From JAWLBW01 sp041687475 (GTDB taxonomy: Bacteria > J088 > JAWLBW01), in assembly GCA_041687475.1 (NCBI GenBank), contig JAWLBW010000063.1, positions 1-17,732 of the forward strand: a stretch of DNA of 17,732 nucleotides, given 5' to 3'. Below, in pieces: positions 7,384-14,498 of this stretch. The first letter of the stretch is position 1. The number at the start of each line of letters is the position of its first letter. A model generated the notes under the pieces. That model had not been told where the DNA came from, did no database searches, and worked only from the letters and a program-made list of their open reading frames with translations. The position numbers and the translations under genes are program-made.

Positions 7384-8388
7384 GTGGCCTCACTCGTAAC
7401 CGGCGCGACTGGATTTCTCGGCCGCGCCCTCGTGCGCGCGCTTCTGCAACAAGGCGAAACAGTGTACGCCCTCGTGCGTCCCGGGCGCCAGACGCATGCC
7501 CTGAAGGGACTCGATGTCGAGGTACGCGAGGCCGACCTGCTCGACCCCGGCGCCCTCGTCAAAGCCTTCACAGGCATCGATCACGTGTACCACACGGCGG
7601 GCATTCACCGCCTCAACGCCACCTTTGAAGATTCGGTGCGCGTCAATGTCATCGGCACCCGCCATGTTCTCGACGCCGCATCTCAAGCGGGCGTACAGCG
7701 CATTGTCATTATCAGTAACGACACCACCTGCGGTTCGGCCACGGAAGCAGGCCCCGCCGACGAAGACACGGTCTGGGACCTGGGCTCGCTGAACGTACCC
7801 TACCTGACGGCGGCGTACGTGGCAGAGGTCGAAGCCCTGCGGGCCGCCGTTCGCGGCAACCCCGTGGTCATCGTAAACCCGGGCGGCATGCTGGGCGATT
7901 GGGACCTGCCCCCCTCGCCGGCCGGGCGCTGGCTTATCGAATACCTGAACGGACGCCTTCCGGCCGTTCCCGAATTCTACCTCAACATCGTCGACGTAGA
8001 CGACGTGGCACGCGGCGCTCTTGCCGCCATGCGGCAGGGCCGCATCGGTGAGCGTTACCTGCTCACCAATTGGAACACCACACTGGGCGAATACCTGGGC
8101 CTTGCCGGGCGACTGGTCGGCGTGAAAGCGCCAAAGATTCTGCCCCATGAAGTGGCGGCGACCAACGCCATTGTCGGCGGTCGCGTGCTGCAATTCTTCG
8201 GCCTTTCTCCCTCGACCTCGAGCACCCTTGCGCGGCTTGCCCGCAAGCGCCTGCACTACAACAACGCCAAGGCCGTACGCGAACTCGGCTTCACCACCAC
8301 CCCCGTCGAAGAAACGGTCGACCGTGCGGTACGGTGGTTTCAGGCGGCGGGGTTTCTGAAGAAGGTGAAGTACGGCCGGACGGAGTAG
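7384..8388 (+). CDS. HpnA/DFR-like NAD-dependent epimerase/dehydratase with altered active site
   Basis: The 334-residue extended short-chain dehydrogenase has an N-terminal Rossmann motif VTGATGFLG (5-13). The later parts VVIVNPGGMLGDWDLPPSPAGR (in 161-182), EYLNGRLPA (186-194), NIVDVDDVARG (201-211) and IGERYLL (221-227) resemble hopanoid-associated sugar epimerase HpnA and dihydroflavonol reductases. The usual YxxxK is VPYLTAAYVAE here: Tyr140 is kept but the lysine position is Ala144. The usual TSS segment reads ISN (110-112). It may therefore bind NAD(P) without normal catalysis. The GTG at 7384, four bases after the cysH stop, gives a standard N-terminus. A TTG at 7348 with GGAG upstream would add 12 residues and overlap cysH. 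No hopanoid genes are adjacent, so the substrate is unknown. Confidence 0.8.
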   Translation: MASLVTGATGFLGRALVRALLQQGETVYALVRPGRQTHALKGLDVEVREADLLDPGALVKAFTGIDHVYHTAGIHRLNATFEDSVRVNVIGTRHVLDAASQAGVQRIVIISNDTTCGSATEAGPADEDTVWDLGSLNVPYLTAAYVAEVEALRAAVRGNPVVIVNPGGMLGDWDLPPSPAGRWLIEYLNGRLPAVPEFYLNIVDVDDVARGALAAMRQGRIGERYLLTNWNTTLGEYLGLAGRLVGVKAPKILPHEVAATNAIVGGRVLQFFGLSPSTSSTLARLARKRLHYNNAKAVRELGFTTTPVEETVDRAVRWFQAAGFLKKVKYGRTE

Positions 8389-8412
8389 CACTGGGTGCAG
8401 GAATGGACGTGG

Positions 8413-8440
8413 GTGAGAAGTGATAAGTGAGAGGTGACTT
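8413..8440. repeat. 7-bp repeat array, four GTGANNN units
   Basis: Four consecutive 7-mers, GTGAGAA, GTGATAA, GTGAGAG and GTGACTT, run from 8413 to 8440. It lies 24 bases after the dehydrogenase stop codon, in the 280-base gap between two convergent genes. The stretch 8441-8578 shows no gene and no clear terminator. Confidence 0.7.
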
Positions 8441-8578
8441 GGTGCACGGCTGCAGGACTTTGCGCAGGCGAACCACAATCCTGTACGAGAGTGACCTGTC
8501 GCCTGTGACCGGAAACGTGCCGCACGGGTATCGCAGCGCAGGCAGCATTCGCACGTAAGGATGACTAAGGCGACCTGG

Positions 8579-8642
8579 AAAGTCCGACAGTCTGTGAGTC
8601 CGAGAGTCTGTGAGTCTGAAAGTCTGAAAGTCAGACAGACAG
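8579..8642. repeat. 8-bp repeat array, eight NNAGTCYG units
   Basis: Eight consecutive 8-mers run from 8579 to 8642. Seven of them keep AGTC at positions 3-6: AAAGTCCG, ACAGTCTG, TGAGTCCG, AGAGTCTG, TGAGTCTG, AAAGTCTG, AAAGTCAG, then ACAGACAG. The strict register and variable first two bases show a decayed tandem array. It ends 26 bases before the hisZ stop codon on the other strand. Confidence 0.8.
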
Positions 8643-8668
8643 TCAGCCCATACTACTCGCGCCGACCC

Positions 8669-9883
8669 TCAGCCCTCAAGCCCGGCTTCGCCCAGCTCGC
8701 TTCCGTCGTGAACGGAAAGCACGCGCCGCGTGCCGTCGGCTTCAAGCACCACCAGCACGTCCATGTCGAGACGACGGGCAAAGGCCAGCGATTCCTCGAA
8801 CGAACGCCGCACGATGTCACGGCTCACCGCCGCGCCGCGCTCGCGCAGGCCGCGGGCCAGCTGCAGGGCATCATTCAGCTGCGCGCGGTAGTTGACGATG
8901 TGTATGCGGCGGCGGCGACCGACCTCCATGGCCGGCACCACGGCCGCAAGATCGATGGCGCAACCGACCGCCGGCAAGTCGCGTCCGAACGACTGCACGA
9001 GACCGTCGTAGCGTCCGCCCGTGGCAAGCGCCCGCCCCACCGCAGGCGAGTATACGTGAAAGAAGAACCCGGTGTAATAGCCGAAGCCGCGCATTTCTCC
9101 GGGGTCGAAGGTAATGCGCACTTCAATGCCGTACCCCTGCAGCACGTCGAGAATGCCTTTGAGTTCGGCAAGCGCCTGCGGCGCTTCGGGAATCGGCAAT
9201 TTTGAGACGGCTTCCAGAGATCCGAGCCCGAAGGCCTCGATGAGTTCGAGCGCCGCCTGTTCCTGCTCGGACGACAACACGCCACGGGCCCGCAGATCGG
9301 CTACCCCCCGGGCATCCTTGCGCTGCAGGGCCTCGCCCAACTCGTCGCCGTCGGCGCCTTTCAAACCAACGCCCTGCAGGAAGACGCGCACGAATTCGGC
9401 ATGGCCGATGTCGACCTGCAGGTCTTCAACGCCCAACGCACGCAGCGCCTCGAGGGTAACGGCCACGACCTCGGCGTCGGCCTCGGGACCTGCAGCCCCG
9501 GCCAGTTCGACGCCGGCCTGGAAGACCTCGCGCAGCGCGCCCTGTCCATCGCCCACGTTACGGAAGACGCGATCGGCGTAAAAGAGTCGCAGCGGCGAAG
9601 GAACGTTGGCCAACTCGCCCGACAATACCCGCGCGGCCTGCAGCGTCATGTCGGAGCGAAGCACGAGCAGTTCGCCGGTACGATCGGCAAACCGAAAGCT
9701 GTTTTTGAGCAGCCAGGCATCGGCTCCCTGCCCGAAGGTATCGGCATCTTCAACGGCGCTGGGCGTGAAACGACGGAAGCCCCATCGTTCGTAAACCTCG
9801 GCCACCCGTTCCGACGCCTGGTGCATGCCGTCGGCGCGTTCAAATACATAATCGCGGAAGCCTTTCGGTAGGTAGTTCGCCAT
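8669..9883 (-). CDS. hisZ: ATP phosphoribosyltransferase regulatory subunit (HisZ-like)
   Basis: A class II synthetase-like protein of 404 residues. Its catalytic-core motifs are DRVFRNVGDGQGALREVFQ (104-122, motif 2 position), MRGFGYYTGFFFHVY (264-278) and ATGGRYDGL (287-295). Motif 2 lacks the RxExP pattern of true HisRS but matches HisZ (QAGVE). HisZ pairs with short-form HisG to make the first enzyme of histidine biosynthesis. The last 80 residues look like a degenerate anticodon-binding-type segment, so a HisS paralogue remains the alternative. The start is the ATG at 9881-9883, giving the family-like MANYLPKGFRD; an upstream ATG at 9908-9910 adds nine residues. It follows serA on the same strand after a hairpin, so it may have its own promoter. 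hisG is not in the window. Confidence 0.75.
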   Translation of the reverse strand: MANYLPKGFRDYVFERADGMHQASERVAEVYERWGFRRFTPSAVEDADTFGQGADAWLLKNSFRFADRTGELLVLRSDMTLQAARVLSGELANVPSPLRLFYADRVFRNVGDGQGALREVFQAGVELAGAAGPEADAEVVAVTLEALRALGVEDLQVDIGHAEFVRVFLQGVGLKGADGDELGEALQRKDARGVADLRARGVLSSEQEQAALELIEAFGLGSLEAVSKLPIPEAPQALAELKGILDVLQGYGIEVRITFDPGEMRGFGYYTGFFFHVYSPAVGRALATGGRYDGLVQSFGRDLPAVGCAIDLAAVVPAMEVGRRRRIHIVNYRAQLNDALQLARGLRERGAAVSRDIVRRSFEESLAFARRLDMDVLVVLEADGTRRVLSVHDGSELGEAGLEG

Positions 9884-9960
9884 GCCGGATTCTCTTACTG
9901 CAATAGTCATGCGTCCGCAGAACAGGGGCGGCCGTGCGGACTACGGCCTTACAGAGCAAA

Positions 9961-9989
9961 GGCGCGCCGGCCTCTTCGACCGGCACGCC
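9961..9989 (-). terminator. Possible terminator after serA
   Basis: GGCGCGCCGG (9961-9970) pairs with CCGGCACGCC (9980-9989) over 10 bp with one G-T pair and a 9-base loop. On the minus strand it is followed by TTTGCTCT, a weak T tail, about 30 bases after the serA stop. A second small dyad, GGCCGT/ACGGCC, lies at 9930-9948. Partial read-through into hisZ is plausible. Confidence 0.5.
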
Positions 9990-10019
9990 TCCCTGATTTT
10001 CATCTCGCAGTCGACATGC

Positions 10020-11615
10020 TTACTTGCCGAGCACGACCTGCCGCACGCTGAGGATGTTCGGAAGCTTTTTCAACTTCTCGATATCGACCTCGGCCAGCGG
10101 GTTTTCAACGTTCAACACACTGAGGGCTTCGCCCGGCGCGCTGGGGTTGCGTCCCACGTACATCTGCACGATGTTGACGCTCGATTCGGCCAGGGCCGAC
10201 CCGACGTTGCCGATAACGCCCGGCACGTCCTTGTTTTCCAGCAGCAGAATCGTGCCCTGCGGGAACGCTTCGACGAGGAAGTCGTCGATGCGCACGATGC
10301 GCACGTCGTTCTTGCCGAACAGCGCGCCAACGATGACGTGTTCGCCCTTGTCGGTGGTCGTGCGCAGCGTAATGGTCGACGCGAAATCTTCGGCCTTGCT
10401 GAGTTTGCTCTCGGCCACTTCGATGCCGCGATCACGGGCAACCACCGGGGCATTGACGTAATTCACGTCTTCGACGATGGGGGCGAAGAAGCCCTTCGTC
10501 GCCGCGACCGTAATCGGCTGCACGCCCACGTCGACCACGTCGCCGGCATACTCGATGGTAATCTTCTTCACGTTGCCCTGCACCAGCTGGCTCTGGAAAG
10601 CACCCATGCGCTCGGCGAGCGTCATGTAGGGCTGCAGAACCGGCAACTGATCGGGGCTTACGCTCGGCACGTTGACCGAGTTTCGAATGCCGCCGGTCGT
10701 CAGGAATTCGACAATCTGCTCGGCAATGGCGATGGAAACGTTCACCTGCGCTTCGTCGGTGCTGGCGCCCAGGTGCGGCGTCACGATGACTTCGTCGAGC
10801 GAAAGCAGCGGATGGTCGGCCGGAACGGGCTCCTGTACGAACACGTCAAGCGCGGCGCCGGCAACCTTGCCCTCCTTGATGGCGTCATACAGGTCGCCTT
10901 CGTCGACGATGCCGCCGCGGGCACAGTTGATGATGCGCACGCCCTTCTTCATCCTGGCGAAGGCATCCTTGTTGACCAGGCTGCGGGTTTTGTCGGTCAG
11001 CGGCGTATGCACGGTAATGAAGTCGGACCGCTTCCAGAGTTCCTCAAGGCTCACAATTTCGATGCCCATCGCCTGGCCCTTTTCCGGGGTAACGAAGGGG
11101 TCGAAAGCGATGACGCGCATCTTGAGGCCGCGACCGCGATCGGCAACGATGGCGCCGATATTGCCGAGGCCGACCACGCCGAGCGTTTTGTTGAAGAGTT
11201 CCGACCCCATGAACTTCTTCTTTTCCCACTTGCCGCCCTTCGTGCTCGCAGTGGCCTGCGGAATCCAGCGGGCCAGGCTCATCATCATGGCGATGGTGTG
11301 CTCGGCGGTCGTGGTGGTGTTTCCGCCCGGCGTGTTCATGACCACCACACCCTTGCCCGAAGCTGCCGGTACGTCGACGTTGTCGACGCCGATGCCGGCA
11401 CGGCCGATGACCTTCAGCTTGGTGGCGGCTTCAAGAATTTCGGGGGTCACGGTGGTGGCCGAACGAATGGCCAGACCGTCGTATTCGCCGATGATGGCCT
11501 TCAGCTCTTCGGGCTTGAGACCGGTCTTGACGTCGACTTCGACGTCGGGTGCGTTGCGGAAAACCTCAACGCCTTCCTTAGCGAGAGAATCGCTGACGAG
11601 AACTTTGTATGCCAT
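10020..11615 (-). CDS. serA: D-3-phosphoglycerate dehydrogenase, long ACT type
   Basis: Cytosolic first enzyme of serine biosynthesis, oxidising 3-phosphoglycerate with NAD+. The 531-residue protein has the full long form. The substrate- and NAD-binding domains contain VVGLGNIG (147-154) and NCARGGIVDEG (230-240). The catalytic set is Arg233, Glu262 (in QEP) and His281 (in PHLGAS). An intervening ASB domain spans about 320-450, and a C-terminal ACT domain (about 453-531) follows that usually gives serine feedback or regulation. The ATG is preceded by AAGG at good spacing. It starts 30 bases after the aminotransferase gene on the same strand, and the two probably form one operon acting on phosphoglycerate/hydroxypyruvate. 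Confidence 0.96.
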   Translation of the reverse strand: MAYKVLVSDSLAKEGVEVFRNAPDVEVDVKTGLKPEELKAIIGEYDGLAIRSATTVTPEILEAATKLKVIGRAGIGVDNVDVPAASGKGVVVMNTPGGNTTTTAEHTIAMMMSLARWIPQATASTKGGKWEKKKFMGSELFNKTLGVVGLGNIGAIVADRGRGLKMRVIAFDPFVTPEKGQAMGIEIVSLEELWKRSDFITVHTPLTDKTRSLVNKDAFARMKKGVRIINCARGGIVDEGDLYDAIKEGKVAGAALDVFVQEPVPADHPLLSLDEVIVTPHLGASTDEAQVNVSIAIAEQIVEFLTTGGIRNSVNVPSVSPDQLPVLQPYMTLAERMGAFQSQLVQGNVKKITIEYAGDVVDVGVQPITVAATKGFFAPIVEDVNYVNAPVVARDRGIEVAESKLSKAEDFASTITLRTTTDKGEHVIVGALFGKNDVRIVRIDDFLVEAFPQGTILLLENKDVPGVIGNVGSALAESSVNIVQMYVGRNPSAPGEALSVLNVENPLAEVDIEKLKKLPNILSVRQVVLGK

Positions 11616-11645
11616 GTAACTACCTTAATCTCTCGAATCGAAAAA

Positions 11646-12809
11646 TTACTTCGCAGCCGGAGCCGGGAAGTATTCGGCCAGAATGTCCTGCGCCACGGCC
11701 ACGCCCTTGCCCAGCTGAATGTCGGCGCCGAAGCGCTTCAGGGCCATTTCGATGGCGGCAATGGCAAGAATCATGTCGAGGGGCTCGAAATAACCGAGGT
11801 GGGCAACACGGAAAATCTTGCCCTTGTACTGGTCCTGACCGCCCGCGAGGGTCACGCCCATCACATCGCGCAGGTACTTGACGAGGGCGCCGCCCGCAAC
11901 GCCTTCGGGTACGAATACGCCGGTGGTGGCGGGGCTGGGCGATTCGGGGGCAACGAGCCTGAAGCCATGGGCCTTGAAAGCTTCACGCGTGGCGTGGGCC
12001 ATGAGTTCCTGACGCTTGAATGCGTTCTCGAGGCCTTCGTTCTTGTAGAGATTCAGCACTTCGCGCAGGCCGATAATGAGGCTGACGGCCGGCGTCCACG
12101 CCGAGGTGTCGTCCTTCAGGTTCTTGCGCTCGGCGGCCAGGTTGAAGTAGAACTTCGGCAGATCGCCTTCGGCCTGCTTCTTCCACGCCTTTTCGCTCAG
12201 GGCGATGAATGCCAGGCCCGGAGGCAGCATGAAGGCCTTCTGGCTGCCCGAAATCAGCACGTCGATGCCCCACTTGTCCATGGGCAGATCGAACACGCCG
12301 ACGCCGGTAATGCCGTCGACCACGAGCAGCACGTCGGTGTCGCGGGTCAGCTTGGCAATGGCTTCGACCGGATGGCAAACGGTGGTCGAGGTTTCCGAAG
12401 CCTGCATGAAAACAGCGGCGACGCCCTGGTTGTCTTTCAGCGCCTGCTCGACGGCGGCCACTTCAACGGCCTTGCCCCACTCGACCTTGAGCTCGATGAC
12501 TTCAATGCCGTAGGCCTTGCAGATCTTGCCCCAACGCTCGCCGAACTTTCCACCGTTGACCACGATGGCCTTTTCGCCCTTCTTGACCAGGTTGGTCACG
12601 GCGGCTTCCATGGCGCCCGTGCCCGAAGCGGCGAGAATGAGAACGTCCTGCTCGGTCTGGAACACGTACTTCAGTCCTTCGGCGGCCTCGCGAAAGATGG
12701 CCGAGAACTGCGGCGTACGGTGGTGAATCATCGGCTGGGCCATGGCCAGCAGTGCTTCGGATGGAACAGGCGTGGGACCGGGTGCCAGAAGATGCGTTTT
12801 CAGAGGCAT
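11646..12809 (-). CDS. Class V aminotransferase (serine-glyoxylate/alanine-glyoxylate type)
   Basis: The 387-residue PLP enzyme of the SPT/AGT family moves amino groups between serine or alanine and glyoxylate or pyruvate. Seen are MPLKTHLLAPGPTPVP at the start, the phosphate-binding ASGTGAMEA (61-69), Asp165 in VVDGI that contacts the pyridine nitrogen, and the PLP lysine Lys191 in SGSQKAFMLPPG. The open frame extends 20 residues upstream, but the ATG at 12807-12809 has GGAG at correct spacing and matches the family start. Linked to serA, it may replace SerC, aminating (phospho)hydroxypyruvate, or feed glyoxylate/glycine metabolism. The sequence cannot decide which, and no serB or serC is in the window. 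Confidence 0.92.
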   Translation of the reverse strand: MPLKTHLLAPGPTPVPSEALLAMAQPMIHHRTPQFSAIFREAAEGLKYVFQTEQDVLILAASGTGAMEAAVTNLVKKGEKAIVVNGGKFGERWGKICKAYGIEVIELKVEWGKAVEVAAVEQALKDNQGVAAVFMQASETSTTVCHPVEAIAKLTRDTDVLLVVDGITGVGVFDLPMDKWGIDVLISGSQKAFMLPPGLAFIALSEKAWKKQAEGDLPKFYFNLAAERKNLKDDTSAWTPAVSLIIGLREVLNLYKNEGLENAFKRQELMAHATREAFKAHGFRLVAPESPSPATTGVFVPEGVAGGALVKYLRDVMGVTLAGGQDQYKGKIFRVAHLGYFEPLDMILAIAAIEMALKRFGADIQLGKGVAVAQDILAEYFPAPAAK

Positions 12810-12910
12810 GGAGTTCTCCGTCGGAAAGAAAGAGACAAATGAAGTAAGGAGGCCGGAAAGCGAGGGCAACTTGTCTTGTCAGCGTGTTCCGGTAAACAAA
12901 TGAACCCATC

Positions 12911-12939
12911 AGTTTATCAGGGCGAGCGGCTGCGGGCAA
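12911..12939 (-). promoter_or_regulatory. Candidate promoter of the aminotransferase-serA operon
   Basis: On the minus strand TTGCCC (12934-12939, 4 of 6) is followed after 17 bases by TAAACT (12911-12916, 4 of 6) with a TG one base before it (extended -10). The leader would be about 95 bases. No attenuator is visible in it. Confidence 0.4.
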
Positions 12940-13004
12940 ATCAAGGCTACTGACTGCGGAACCTGCTCCTTCTCGCCCCACACTTCTTGACTGCACAGAA
13001 TGAC

Positions 13005-13029
13005 AAAAGCCGCCCCGAGGGCGGCTTTT
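13005..13029 (-). terminator. Terminator of the nuo operon
   Basis: AAAAGCCGCC (13005-13014) pairs with GGCGGCTTTT (13020-13029), with one more C-G pair and a 3-base loop. On the minus strand the stem ends in TTTT about 20 bases after the nuoN stop. The A/T ends make it bidirectional in principle, but no plus-strand gene is present here. Confidence 0.85.
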
Positions 13030-13048
13030 AGGTAAAGACAGCGTAAGC

Positions 13049-14497
13049 TCAAAACAGACCGATAACGCTGTTGCGGGCAATCTCGAGCAACCGACCGGGC
13101 ATCAGGCCCAGAAAGGCGATGGCCAGCGTGGCAATACCGAGCCCCACCGAAACGGCGGCGTCGCGGGTGCGTGAGCCTTCCTCGCCGGTGGCGCTCTTCT
13201 TCATGTACATGTACACGATGACGCGCAGGTAGTAGTACACACCCACCGCCGAAGCAAGAACACCGATGACCGCCAGGTTTACGAGACCACGCTCGACAGC
13301 TTCCTTGAACAGGTAAAATTTGCCCAGGAAGCCCGCCGTGGGAGGAATACCCGCCAGGCTGAGCATGCAGACCATCATGGCAAACGCCACGTACGGACGC
13401 CGCGAAGCCAGTCCGGCCCAGGATTCAATGTCTTCGGCGTCTTCCTTGCCGCTGATGGCGATGGTTGCCGCGAAGGCCCCGAGGTTCGAAATGCCGTACA
13501 CGACCAGGTAGAAGAGCATGGCCGAAATGGCGCCTTCCGAACCGGCGGCCAGGGCAATGAGCAGATAGCCGGCGTGCGCGATGCTGGAATAGGCCAGCAT
13601 GCGCTTCACGTTACTCTGCACAAGGGCCAGCACGTTGCCGACGACCATGCTGACGGCCGCAAGCGCCCACAGCACCGGATAAATGGCCTCGCCGGCATCG
13701 CCGAAGACGGTGAACAGAATGCGCGCGAAGGCAACGAAGGCCGCCGCTTTCACGCCGGCGCCCATGTAGCCGGTAATGCTTGTCGGCGCACCCTGGTAAA
13801 CATCGGGCGTCCACATGTGAAACGGAACGGCGCTGACCTTGAAGGCCAGTGCCGAAAGCACCAGCGCCGCGCCGGCCGTGTAATAGACGTCGTTTCCGAA
13901 GAGCTCGCCGCGGGCGGCGATGTCGGCGTAATTCGTCGAACCGGTAACGCCGAAGAGCAGAGCCGAGCCGTAAAGCAGCAGGCCCGTGGCGAACGCCCCC
14001 AGCACGAAGTACTTGAGCGCGCTTTCACCGCTGCGCACGCTGCGACGGTTCGAACCTGCCAGCGCGTAAATCGGAATTGACATGAGCTCGAGCCCGAGAA
14101 ACAACATGACCAGGTCGGTGGCCGTCATGAGAAAGGCCATGCCGGCGGCCGAGGCCAGCAGCAGCATGTAGTACTCGCCCTGACGCATGTTGTGATTGGC
14201 GTGGTCGCGGTCGGCGCTCAACAGGGTCAGACCGGCGCTGATGGCCACGATAAACTCGCCGAACGCGGCAAAGGAATCGTGTACCACCATGTCGGAAAAA
14301 CCGGTGAAGGTCTGCCGCGACAGCAACATGGCCACGAGGGCGGCAACCCCCACGCCCACCAGGCTCAGAAACGCGAGCGGCCGCGTCTTGCCCTCTTCCG
14401 AGTACGCGTCGACCAGCATGACCACAATCGCGGTAACGATGAGTACGAGCGCCGGCGAAATGGCCGCAAAGTTAATGTTCAATTCGGCAATATTCAT
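13049..14497 (-). CDS. nuoN: NADH-quinone oxidoreductase subunit N
   Basis: An integral inner-membrane, antiporter-like subunit of complex I thought to form one proton channel. The 482-residue protein is almost all membrane helices (about 14). The channel residues are present: Glu137 in FLGLELMSIPIYAL, Lys162 in ESALKYFVLGAFATG, Lys220 in LAFKVSAVPFHMWTPDVYQG and Lys250. It ends at IARNSVIGLF. The ATG at 14495-14497 follows the nuoM stop by one base and has AGGTGA upstream; a GTG at 14504-14506 would add three residues and overlap nuoM by eight bases. It is the last gene of the operon, as usual. Confidence 0.96.
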   Translation of the reverse strand: MNIAELNINFAAISPALVLIVTAIVVMLVDAYSEEGKTRPLAFLSLVGVGVAALVAMLLSRQTFTGFSDMVVHDSFAAFGEFIVAISAGLTLLSADRDHANHNMRQGEYYMLLLASAAGMAFLMTATDLVMLFLGLELMSIPIYALAGSNRRSVRSGESALKYFVLGAFATGLLLYGSALLFGVTGSTNYADIAARGELFGNDVYYTAGAALVLSALAFKVSAVPFHMWTPDVYQGAPTSITGYMGAGVKAAAFVAFARILFTVFGDAGEAIYPVLWALAAVSMVVGNVLALVQSNVKRMLAYSSIAHAGYLLIALAAGSEGAISAMLFYLVVYGISNLGAFAATIAISGKEDAEDIESWAGLASRRPYVAFAMMVCMLSLAGIPPTAGFLGKFYLFKEAVERGLVNLAVIGVLASAVGVYYYLRVIVYMYMKKSATGEEGSRTRDAAVSVGLGIATLAIAFLGLMPGRLLEIARNSVIGLF

Positions 14498-14498
14498 G

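Noticed and set aside
7390..8478. 362-codon minus-strand frame opposite the dehydrogenase
   Set aside because: It is an antisense shadow of a well-supported gene; no motif was recognised.
8579..8642. CRISPR array
   Set aside because: Units are 8 bp with no spacers of constant length, and no cas gene is near.
9882..12842. Plus-strand open frame of 986 codons
   Set aside because: It is exactly antisense to serA and the aminotransferase and crosses their gap. Composition is His/Gly/Asp/Leu-rich as expected from the complement of GC-biased codons, with no recognisable domain.
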